From positions 372,001 to 436,000 of the forward strand of contig NZ_BBXD01000011.1 in the NCBI RefSeq assembly GCF_001570545.1: a stretch of DNA of 64,000 nt, written 5' to 3'. Under the pieces are notes generated by a model. That model searched no databases. It was not told the origin of the DNA and saw only the letters and a program-made list of their open reading frames with translations. Origin of the DNA: Herbidospora mongoliensis. Lineage in GTDB: Bacteria; Actinomycetota; Actinomycetes; Streptosporangiales; Streptosporangiaceae. Made by a program: the position numbers and the translations under genes. Positions within the stretch are counted from its first letter, which is position 1; every line of letters begins with the position of its first letter. Shown in pieces: positions 1 to 7,093 of the stretch.

Positions 1-83
1 GCACCAGTGATCTCGTTGATCTCACCACATCCGGTGAGCAGCACGAGCGACAGCGGGAGTACGGCAAGGGGGAGGAGTCGCAT
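1..83 (-). CDS. Lipoprotein, N-terminal fragment (cut by window edge)
   Basis: Only the first 27 codons are in the window. They read as a lipoprotein signal peptide: a short positive start (MR), a Leu-rich hydrophobic stretch and a lipobox LTGC with the lipidation Cys at residue 19, followed by GEINEIT. The product should be anchored to the outer face of the membrane. The ATG at 83 lies 7 nt after a TAGGGT hexamer, so the mRNA may be leaderless. The mature part is outside the window, so no function can be given. Confidence 0.6.
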   Translation of the reverse strand, partial: MRLLPLAVLPLSLVLLTGCGEINEITG

Positions 84-90
84 GGCCTGA

Positions 91-96
91 ACCCTA
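91..96 (-). promoter_or_regulatory. -10 hexamer, leaderless lipoprotein promoter
   Basis: TAGGGT on the minus strand ends 7 nt before the ATG at 83. This is the usual spacing for leaderless actinobacterial transcripts. No clear -35 is seen. Confidence 0.45.
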
Positions 97-165
97 ATGC
101 ACGCGAACGTGACCTAAGCGCCCCATCGGAAAGGGGCAGGTCGGAATGTGCCGGGTGGGGCGTCG

Positions 166-171
166 TACGAT
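166..171 (+). promoter_or_regulatory. -10 hexamer of UBP zinc-finger gene
   Basis: TACGAT ends 7 nt before the ATG at 179. It fits a leaderless transcript and favours ATG 179 over an upstream in-frame GTG at 146. Confidence 0.5.
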
Positions 172-178
172 CAAAAGC

Positions 179-436
179 ATGGGAATGTGCGAACATCTGC
201 AGGTTGCCGGGGACCCCGCGCCGACCTCCCCGCAGGGGTGCGAGGAGTGCCTGCGCGAGGGTACCCGCTGGGTCCACCTGCGCAAGTGTCTTAATTGCGG
301 GCATATCGGCTGCTGCGACTCCTCGCCCCGCCGGCATGCCACCGCTCACTACAAGGAGACCGATCACCCGGTGATGCAGTCGTTCGAACCGGGCGAGGCA
401 TGGAAGTGGTGCTTCATCGACAACGTGATGGGTTAG
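179..436 (+). CDS. UBP-type zinc finger domain protein
   Basis: An 85-residue protein that is essentially one zf-UBP domain. Visible zinc ligands are CEH near the N-terminus, CEEC, CLNCGHIGCC, then RRHATAHY and TDHPV. The family binds zinc, and in eukaryotes the free C-terminus of ubiquitin. In actinobacteria it occurs alone or attached to Na+/H+ antiporters, with unknown role. The gene is convergent with a CPA1 antiporter and their 3' ends overlap by 4 bp, which matches that known association. I chose ATG 179 because it follows a -10 hexamer and the family begins with M-x-x-C-x-H. Confidence 0.85.
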   Translation: MGMCEHLQVAGDPAPTSPQGCEECLREGTRWVHLRKCLNCGHIGCCDSSPRRHATAHYKETDHPVMQSFEPGEAWKWCFIDNVMG

Positions 437-2019
437 TCGCGTTCCAGGGTGGCCTCTTCGAAGTCGAGCTCCGACATGATCCGGCGCAGCACCTCGTCGT
501 CGATCCTGCGCTGGTCACGGAGCCGGATGAAGACCGCCCGCTCGGCGGCGAGCATCTCCCGGCGCAGTCGCCGGTAGACGGTCGCGGGCGTCTCCTCGCC
601 CTCGGGCCCGGTGCCGCCGCCGAGCCGCTCCCAGGCCATCCGGGCCACCCGCTCGGACCGGTCGCGCAGTCCCTGCACGACCTCCTCGTGGACGTCGAGC
701 ACGCCTTCGGCCACCAGTTCGTCGAGCCGGGCCGTCGCCGCCGCCGCGGCGGCCTGCTGCGCGGCGGCCTCCGACAGGTCGTCTTCGAACCGCTCGCGCT
801 CGTTGGAGATGCCGAGCCTGCGGATCAGCCAGGGGAACGACAGTCCCTGGACGACCAGGGTGCCGATCACCACCGCGAAGGTCAGGAACAGCAGCAGATC
901 GCGCTGCGGCACATCGGCCGGCAGCGCGAAGGCCGCCGCCAGTGACACCACGCCCCGCATCCCGGCCCAGCTCAGCGTGACGACGTTCTGCCAGGGCACC
1001 TTCTTCTCCCTGGCGCGGATCTTCTTGGACAGGATCCTCGGCAGCAGGATGCCGGGGATCATCCAGACCGCCCGGCTCAGCACCGTCACCAGGAACAGCA
1101 CCAGGGCGTACATGCCGACCGTGGTGGGCTCGTAGCCTTCGAGCCCGGCGATCAGCGGCAGCAACTGCAGGCCGATCAGGGCGAAGACGATGCCCTCGAG
1201 CAGGAAGTCCATGATCCGCCACACGGCCTCCGACAGAAGCCGGGTCCCGTACGAGGTGCGGCTCATCTGGTGGCCGAGATAGATGCCCACCACGACCACG
1301 GAGATCACGCCCGAGGCGTGCACGACCTCGGCCGCCAGGTAGGCGCCCCAGGGCACCAGCAGCGAGATCGAGTTGGCCACCAGGGCATCTTTGATCCGGG
1401 TCAGGATGTAGCCCGCGACGTAGGCGATGGCCATGCCGATCGCCAGCCCGACGCCCGCCGCGAACAGGAACTGCCCGCCCGCTGTGAGGAACGTCACCCC
1501 GCCGCCCGCGATCACCCCGATCGCGACCCGGTAGGCGGTCAGCGCGGTCGCGTCGTTGAAGAGGCTCTCGCCGATCAGCACGGTCATGACCCGGCGCGGC
1601 AGCCCGAGCTTGCGGCCGACGGCCACGGCCGCGACCGCGTCGGGCGGCGCGATGATCGCCCCGAACGCGATGGCCGCCGGGATGGTCAGCTCGGGCACCA
1701 GCAGGTAGGTGACCGTCCCGACCACGGCGGTCGTGAACAGCACGAGCCCGATCGACAACAGCATCACGGGCCGCTTCACATCGCGAAGCCGCAGGTAGGA
1801 GCTGTCGAGGGCGGCCGAATAGAGAAGTGGCGGCAGGAATACGAAGAGCACGATCTCCGGGCTCAGTTCGTATTCGGGCACGAACGGGAGGATCGACGCG
1901 ATCAACCCGGCCAACACGAGAAGTAGCGGAACATTCCAGTCCATCCGCCGGGCCAACGCCGATACGGCGAGAGCCCCGGCGGGGAGGGCCAGCAACTGGA
2001 GTACGGTGATCGCTTCCAT
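433..2019 (-). CDS. CPA1-family Na+/H+ antiporter
   Basis: A 528-residue integral membrane protein that exchanges H+ for Na+ (or K+) across the cytoplasmic membrane. The first ~400 residues are a series of hydrophobic helices. The family signature lies at about residues 120-160: FGAIIAPPDAVAAVAVGRKLG followed by GESLFNDATAL, which holds the conserved ion-site acidic residues. Residues after ~400 form a charged Ala/Glu/Arg-rich cytoplasmic helix (EAAAQQAAAAAATARLDE), typical of NhaP-type antiporters. It starts at ATG 2019; a TTG one codon earlier is less likely. It lies 21 bp after the Pro/Gln-rich gene, probably in one operon. Confidence 0.92.
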   Translation of the reverse strand: MEAITVLQLLALPAGALAVSALARRMDWNVPLLLVLAGLIASILPFVPEYELSPEIVLFVFLPPLLYSAALDSSYLRLRDVKRPVMLLSIGLVLFTTAVVGTVTYLLVPELTIPAAIAFGAIIAPPDAVAAVAVGRKLGLPRRVMTVLIGESLFNDATALTAYRVAIGVIAGGGVTFLTAGGQFLFAAGVGLAIGMAIAYVAGYILTRIKDALVANSISLLVPWGAYLAAEVVHASGVISVVVVGIYLGHQMSRTSYGTRLLSEAVWRIMDFLLEGIVFALIGLQLLPLIAGLEGYEPTTVGMYALVLFLVTVLSRAVWMIPGILLPRILSKKIRAREKKVPWQNVVTLSWAGMRGVVSLAAAFALPADVPQRDLLLFLTFAVVIGTLVVQGLSFPWLIRRLGISNERERFEDDLSEAAAQQAAAAAATARLDELVAEGVLDVHEEVVQGLRDRSERVARMAWERLGGGTGPEGEETPATVYRRLRREMLAAERAVFIRLRDQRRIDDEVLRRIMSELDFEEATLERD

Positions 2020-2040
2020 CAAGCGGTCATCGTACGTCCC

Positions 2041-3267
2041 TTAGCTCCAGTCGCGCCTCTCGTCGACCCCGTCGGGACGGGTCCGCTCGCCGGTGTTGTA
2101 CATCGGCGGCTGCTGACCCTCGACATAGGGACGCGAGACCGGGCCGAGGCCCAGCGGGTCGTTGGGGTCGACGCCCGGTTGCTGCGGCGGCATCTGCTGC
2201 TGGCCGTAGCGGGGGTCCTGGTATTGCTGCGGCGGATACTGCTGCTGCTGTCCCGGCGGCACCTGGAACGACGGGTCGGTCGAGTAGACCGCGCCCTGGG
2301 TGTAGCCCTGGGGGAACGCGGGCGGCTCGCCCGGCGCGTAGGGCTGCGGGGCCTCGACGAGGTGGGGCCGCTGCGGCTCCGGCGGGAAGACCGGATACTC
2401 CGGATACTGCGGCGCGGGCGGCATCGGCGGCACGTGCTGCTGCATCTGCGGAGGCATCTGCTGCTGCATCGGCGGCTGGTAGCTGCCGGTCTGGTAGAGG
2501 TTCGCGTCGGGCAGGTAGGGGTCGGCCGCGAAAGGCTGCTGCGGCGACTCGAGCTCGGGCTCCGGCTCGAACTGGTAGGCCGGGCGGCCGGGGATCGGCG
2601 ACGGGAACTGGTAGACCGGCTCGGCCGGCACCGGTCCCTCGAAGGGCGGGAAGTCCGGGGGCGGCGGTGCCGCACGGCGCGGCCGCTCACGCGGCGGGGC
2701 CTGCTGGTCGACGGCGACCAGGCGGTCGCGGGCCGGGTTGCCCCGGGCGACCAGCACGTCGTTGGGGCCCAGCGCGGCCGGCGCCACCGGGGCGGGCTGG
2801 CCGTAGGCGGGGGTCGCCTCGGGATATTCGGGGTAGCCGTTCGAGTCCCAGCCGCCGGGCGGCATGGGCTGCTCCTGCGGGAACGGCGGGTATTGCTGCT
2901 GCGGCATCGGCGGCATCTGGGCCACGGGTGCCATGGGCTGCTCGGGGGGGCGCGAATACTGCCCCGTGCCGGGATATTCACCCGGGTAGTCGGCCAGATC
3001 GGGCGCCTGGAACGGGCCCGTGCCGGGAGATTCGGGGTTGGCCGCCTGCCCGGTGGCCTCGGCGTAACCGACCTGGAGAGTCTCCAGGATGCGGCCGACG
3101 TCGTCCATGGGCATGCGGAAACTGGCGGTGCACATCTCGCCCCGCCACAAGCTCAGCACGAGGGTTCCCTCGTGCCAGGTCACCCGCAGAACGCGGTCTT
3201 GACCTCGGGCGTCAAAGAAAACCTCGCCAAAGGATGGCAGCGGGACGACTTCCGACATGACAGACAT
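2041..3267 (-). CDS. Pro/Gln/Tyr-rich hypothetical protein
   Basis: A 408-residue protein of unknown function. Residues 1-75 look folded (VVPLPSFGEVFFDARGQD, then VTWHEGTLVLSLWRGEMC) and resemble a small conserved actinobacterial beta domain. The rest is low-complexity, rich in Pro, Gln, Tyr and Glu, with runs such as PPQQYQDPRYGQQQ, so it is probably disordered. ATG 3267 is preceded by AGGTAAAGG; ATG 3258 is the alternative. It is followed 21 bp later by the antiporter gene, so a role linked to that transporter or to the cell envelope is possible but unproven. No signal peptide or membrane helix is visible. Confidence 0.75.
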   Translation of the reverse strand: MSVMSEVVPLPSFGEVFFDARGQDRVLRVTWHEGTLVLSLWRGEMCTASFRMPMDDVGRILETLQVGYAEATGQAANPESPGTGPFQAPDLADYPGEYPGTGQYSRPPEQPMAPVAQMPPMPQQQYPPFPQEQPMPPGGWDSNGYPEYPEATPAYGQPAPVAPAALGPNDVLVARGNPARDRLVAVDQQAPPRERPRRAAPPPPDFPPFEGPVPAEPVYQFPSPIPGRPAYQFEPEPELESPQQPFAADPYLPDANLYQTGSYQPPMQQQMPPQMQQHVPPMPPAPQYPEYPVFPPEPQRPHLVEAPQPYAPGEPPAFPQGYTQGAVYSTDPSFQVPPGQQQQYPPQQYQDPRYGQQQMPPQQPGVDPNDPLGLGPVSRPYVEGQQPPMYNTGERTRPDGVDERRDWS

Positions 3268-3571
3268 AGTGCCTTTACCTGCCCTTATCCGTCCACTCGA
3301 CCTCAAGAAACCCTACTGAAACGCACGTCTCGGCATTAACGGCGGCGGATCCCCGGCGAGAGCCACGGCCGGAGGCCGTCTGCGTCTCGCTTGTCGGGTC
3401 TCCCCTGTTTGCCCGAGGTAGATCGTCTTTGACCTAGCGCCCCGTGGGGCCAGTGTGCCATGGGAACTCCCCTTCGCACCCCCGAACCCTCGGATGTGGT
3501 TCCGCTGCGGTTCACCTGTCACGGTCCGATAACGGCAGCGTCCTGTCGGTGGCGGGCGCTAGCCTTCGGGG
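3268..3571. other. Divergent intergenic region with small hairpin
   Basis: 304 bp between the divergent Pro/Gln-rich gene and dinG. I see no supported ORF. It contains a perfect dyad GCCCC-GT-GGGGC at 3439-3450 and the dinG -10 hexamer near its right end. It probably carries promoters for both sides. Confidence 0.5.
3560..3565 (+). promoter_or_regulatory. -10 hexamer of dinG, leaderless
   Basis: TAGCCT ends 6 nt before the GTG at 3572. No Shine-Dalgarno sequence is available for this start, so a leaderless mRNA explains it. Confidence 0.5.
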
Positions 3572-5536
3572 GTGCCGAAATCCGACCTGCCAACTGTAGA
3601 AGAGCTGCTCACGATCGCCGTCACGGAGCTCGGCGGCGCCGAGAGACCGGGGCAGGTCACGATGGCGAAGGCGGTGCAGAAGTCACTCGACAAGGGCGAC
3701 CATCTCGCAGTTCAGGCGGGCACCGGCACCGGGAAGTCGCTGGCCTATCTGGTCCCCGCGATCCGGCACGCCGCCATCTCCGACAGCGCCGTCGTCATCT
3801 CCACCGCCACCATCGCGCTGCAGCGCCAGCTCGTCGATCGTGATCTTCCCAGACTCGCCGACGCCCTCGAAAAAGAACTCCCGCATCGCCCCGATTTCGC
3901 CATTCTTAAGGGCCGTCGCAACTATCTGTGTAGATATAAGTCAACTGTCGGCATGCCGGAAGACGAACAGGATCAGCTTTTCGACCCCCGCGAAGTGAGC
4001 GCGGCGGGCCGGATGGTCCAGCGCATCCAGGAGTGGGCCGAGGAGACCGAGACCGGCGACCGCGACGAGCTCGTCCCGGGCGTGAGCGAGATCGCCTGGC
4101 GCCAGTTCTCCGTGTCGGCGCGCGAGTGCCTGGGCGCCCAGCGCTGCCCCAGCGGCGCCGAGTGCTTCGCCGAACTGGCCCGCGAACGGGCCGCGATGTC
4201 CGACGTGGTGGTGACCAACCACGCGCTGCTGGCCATCGACGCGATGGAAGACTTCCAGGTCCTCCCCGAACACGACGTCGTGGTCGTCGACGAGGCCCAC
4301 GAGCTGGTCGACCGGGTCACCTCGGTGGTGACCGACGAACTCTCCGAGGCCACCGTCGGCCTGGCCGCCCGCCGCGCCGGCCGCCTCATCGAACAGCACC
4401 TCGCCGACCGCCTCCAGGAGGCGGCCGAAGACCTCGGTTCCCTCCTCCTCGCCGCGCCGGCCGGGCGCGTCGACGACCTCCCCCAGTCGCTGGGGTTGAC
4501 CCTCGCCCTCGTACGTGATGCGGCCTTCACCTGCATCACCGCCCTCGGATCGCGCAACGCCGACAAAGACGACCCTGAGGGCGCCGGCGCGAAGAAGGCG
4601 GCGTTCACGGTCCTCGACGACGTCCACGACACCGCGCAGCGGATGCTCGACGCCTTCGGCGCGGAATCCGAGGTCGACCGGGCCGAGGTGGTCTGGCTCG
4701 ACGAGGCCAACGGCCGGATCCCCCCGACCCTGCGGGTCGCCCCGCTGTCGGTCGGCGGCATGCTCCGCGACAAGCTCTTCGGCGACCGGACCGTGGTGCT
4801 GACCTCGGCGACCCTGGCCCTCGGCGGCACGTTCGACGGCATGGCCGCCCAGTGGGGCCTGGGCAAGGACGACGACTGGAGCGGCCTCGACGTCGGCTCA
4901 CCCTTCGACCACGCCCGATCCGGCATCCTCTACGTCGCCAAACACCTGCCCCAGCCCGGCCGCGACGGCCTGCCCGACGCGTACATCCAGGAGATGGTCG
5001 AGCTCATCGAGGCCGCCGGCGGCCGCACACTCGGCCTGTTCTCCTCGATGCGCGCCGCAAAGGCGGCCACCGAGGCCCTGCGCGACAGCCTGTCGGTCCC
5101 GCTGCTCTGCCAGGGCGACGACTCGACGTCGCTGCTGGTGAAGCAGTTCGCCGCCGACCCCGAGACCTGCCTGTTCGGAACTCTGTCGCTGTGGCAGGGC
5201 GTCGACGTGCCCGGCCCGTCCCTGACCTGCGTCATCATCGACCGCATCCCGTTCCCCCGCCCCGACGACCCACTGACCTCATCGCGTCAGCGCCATGTGG
5301 CGGCCAAGGGCGGCAACGGTTTCATGTCGGTGGCGGCCACCCACGCCGCGCTGCTGCTGGCGCAGGGCGCCGGGCGGCTGCTGCGCTCGATGGACGACCG
5401 TGGCGTGATCGCGGTGCTCGACCCCCGCCTGGCGACGGCCCGCTACAGCGGATTCCTGCTGAACTCACTGCCGCCCTACTGGCGGACGACCGACCCCGAG
5501 GTGGTGCGGTCGGCGCTGAAGCGGCTCACTTCCTGA
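3572..5536 (+). CDS. dinG: ATP-dependent DNA helicase, DinG family (XPD-like Fe-S)
   Basis: A 654-residue superfamily-2 5'-3' DNA helicase. Walker A is AGTGTGKS at residues 49-56 and the DEAH box is at 240-243. Four cysteines between them (C120, C186, C192, C198) match the Fe-S cluster of XPD/DinG helicases. Helicase C motifs follow, including LTSATL and a late QGAGRLLRSMDDRG. The family unwinds damaged or structured DNA, such as R-loops and replication-transcription conflicts. The start is GTG 3572 with no SD but a -10 six bases upstream. The 3' end overlaps the convergent MOSC gene by 11 bp. The actinobacterial group is often annotated simply as ATP-dependent DNA helicase, so the exact orthology to E. 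coli DinG is uncertain. Confidence 0.93.
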   Translation: MPKSDLPTVEELLTIAVTELGGAERPGQVTMAKAVQKSLDKGDHLAVQAGTGTGKSLAYLVPAIRHAAISDSAVVISTATIALQRQLVDRDLPRLADALEKELPHRPDFAILKGRRNYLCRYKSTVGMPEDEQDQLFDPREVSAAGRMVQRIQEWAEETETGDRDELVPGVSEIAWRQFSVSARECLGAQRCPSGAECFAELARERAAMSDVVVTNHALLAIDAMEDFQVLPEHDVVVVDEAHELVDRVTSVVTDELSEATVGLAARRAGRLIEQHLADRLQEAAEDLGSLLLAAPAGRVDDLPQSLGLTLALVRDAAFTCITALGSRNADKDDPEGAGAKKAAFTVLDDVHDTAQRMLDAFGAESEVDRAEVVWLDEANGRIPPTLRVAPLSVGGMLRDKLFGDRTVVLTSATLALGGTFDGMAAQWGLGKDDDWSGLDVGSPFDHARSGILYVAKHLPQPGRDGLPDAYIQEMVELIEAAGGRTLGLFSSMRAAKAATEALRDSLSVPLLCQGDDSTSLLVKQFAADPETCLFGTLSLWQGVDVPGPSLTCVIIDRIPFPRPDDPLTSSRQRHVAAKGGNGFMSVAATHAALLLAQGAGRLLRSMDDRGVIAVLDPRLATARYSGFLLNSLPPYWRTTDPEVVRSALKRLTS

Positions 5537-6353
5537 CCGTCGGGACGACGCGGTCGCCGATCTTCAGTTCACCGGGATTCTTGGGGACCAGCCGGATGCC
5601 GAACCAGGTATTGCCGTCCCACCGACGGTGTTTGGCCAGGGTGCGCAGAGGCTCCTTGCCGCGTTCCCGGGTGTCGGGTGCCCAGGTGGTGACGAAGCAG
5701 CGGTCGACGAGTTCGGACACCCGGAAATCGACGTCACCGATGCGGACCCACGACCAGGTGTCCTCCTCGAACGGCTCGAACCCGTCGACGACGACGTTGG
5801 GCCGGAACCGGGCGACGTCGAGCGGTTCGGGCGGCGCCTCCTGACGCTGGAGCGCGCCCTCCATGATCCAGTCGTCGAGGCGGCGCAGTGACTCGCGGGT
5901 GACCAGGTGCAAGGGTGCGTCCCACGCCAGACTGGTCACCTCGCCCGGGAGCCCGCCGTGCTCCTCGACGATGCGGCGCCGGTTGGGGTCGTCGAGCCAC
6001 ACGAACCTGGCCGGTTTGCCGAGGAGCCGGGTGAACCATTCATGGGCGTCGTCGTGGGCGAGCATGGCCTTGTCCAGCCCGTGGAAGGCGACGGGGACCA
6101 ACGGGCCGTCGGCCGGGGGGACCTTGAGCTCGCCCAGCCCTGGGGCGGCGAGGATGAGCCCGCCTTCCGGGGTGATGGTGGCGTGGACGGCGAGATACTG
6201 GGGATGCTCGCCTGACCAGTAGATATCCCCCTGCGGATCGACCACGCCCCAGCGACGGTCGCCTTCGAGACCCCACGGGAGAACCTGGGCCCGATCGAGG
6301 CGGATGCCCGCCACCGACTTGACGGGATATATCCGGATGTCGGAGAGCTCCAT
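5526..6353 (-). CDS. MOSC domain protein (YcbX/mARC-like)
   Basis: A 275-residue protein with an N-terminal MOSC beta-barrel domain (IYPVKSVAGIRLDRAQ, then GLEGDRRWGVVD) and a C-terminal MOSC domain (RFRPNVVVDGFEPFEED). The family binds molybdenum cofactor through a conserved Cys, here probably the one in LVDRCFVTTWAPDTR. Relatives (YcbX, mARC) reduce N-hydroxylated compounds using electrons from a ferredoxin or cytochrome b5; no fused ferredoxin domain is present here. The start ATG follows TAAAAT by 5 nt. It is a single gene convergent with dinG. Confidence 0.88.
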   Translation of the reverse strand: MELSDIRIYPVKSVAGIRLDRAQVLPWGLEGDRRWGVVDPQGDIYWSGEHPQYLAVHATITPEGGLILAAPGLGELKVPPADGPLVPVAFHGLDKAMLAHDDAHEWFTRLLGKPARFVWLDDPNRRRIVEEHGGLPGEVTSLAWDAPLHLVTRESLRRLDDWIMEGALQRQEAPPEPLDVARFRPNVVVDGFEPFEEDTWSWVRIGDVDFRVSELVDRCFVTTWAPDTRERGKEPLRTLAKHRRWDGNTWFGIRLVPKNPGELKIGDRVVPTVRK

Positions 6354-6358
6354 GCCTC

Positions 6359-6364
6359 ATTTTA
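6359..6364 (-). promoter_or_regulatory. -10 hexamer of MOSC gene
   Basis: TAAAAT on the minus strand ends 5 nt before the ATG at 6353, compatible with a leaderless transcript. Confidence 0.4.
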
Positions 6365-6507
6365 CGAGAAAGCGCTCTCTCGGTCATCTGGCTTGCGCCG
6401 GATGCTTCCCATTTCGCCGGATGCGGTTCGCATGACGACAGCGACCCTCACCGAGGACGGGGTTGTTACGCGCCGACCGATGTGCAGCGCGGCGCTGGGG
6501 AGCGTGA

Positions 6508-6825
6508 TCGCGGTCGTTGGCGAACTCGGTCGCAGACGTTGGCGGGCTCAGCCTCGGACGCTGATGAGCTCGGTCATAAACGCTGGCGCGCCCCGAAGCG
6601 GACGCTCGCCAGATCGCTCGCGGACGTGAGCGAACTAGGTTGCACACGGTTGGTGAGCTTGGTCCCGGACGCTGATCGCTCGGTGGCAGACCACGTCGGC
6701 GAACTCCAGTACGGACGGCGAACCCGCGTGCGGACGTGAGTGGACTCGGTGCAGGCGTTGTGAACTCGACGCAACGTCGGAGAACTCAGTTGCGGACGTT
6801 GGTCATTTGGTCGTGGCGTTGGTGC
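6508..6825. repeat. Degenerate ~22-bp tandem repeat array (non-coding)
   Basis: About 14 imperfect units with consensus close to TGCGGACGTTGGNGAACTCGGT fill the space between the MOSC gene and the end of the gas-vesicle-like operon. Clear copies include those near 6513, 6532, 6555, 6630, 6690 and 6800. The unit is not a multiple of three and all frames shift between copies, so the array is not a repeat protein. Units have point changes and small indels, so it is old. Spacers are absent, which excludes CRISPR. The flanking 6365-6507 stretch holds nothing else recognisable. Confidence 0.7.
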
Positions 6826-6841
6826 AGCACGGTTGCAGAAA

Positions 6842-7093
6842 TCACCGGAACCGGAAGAAGCGAGCAGCGCGAGCCGCCAGCGTGTAGCGGATGTGGGCCG
6901 CACGATATCGCTTACCCTCCGTCACGTGATCGGGCAGATTCTCCCGGACGGTCCCGGCTCCTGCCTCCTCCTCACCGCGGAACTCGACCGCATGATCGGG
7001 CGCGACACGCACCTCCATCTCGTCGGCCTCAATCTCTGCGGACATCACGATGTCGGCCTGCGCGATCAGTTCCTCTCTGGGGCGCCCGCTCAT
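6842..7093 (-). CDS. Small conserved protein of gas-vesicle-like operon
   Basis: An 83-residue charged protein without a membrane helix. It starts MSGRPREELIAQADI, has an acidic middle (SAEIEADEMEVRVAPDH) and ends with RENLPDHVTEGKRYR and YTLAARAARFFRFR. I do not know a named domain. I accept it as real because its ATG overlaps the stop of the 804-residue repeat protein in ATGA (7090-7093), the same coupling used elsewhere in this operon, and because it fills the space up to the repeat array. It is the fourth and last gene of the operon that begins at 10998. Confidence 0.65.
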   Translation of the reverse strand: MSGRPREELIAQADIVMSAEIEADEMEVRVAPDHAVEFRGEEEAGAGTVRENLPDHVTEGKRYRAAHIRYTLAARAARFFRFR

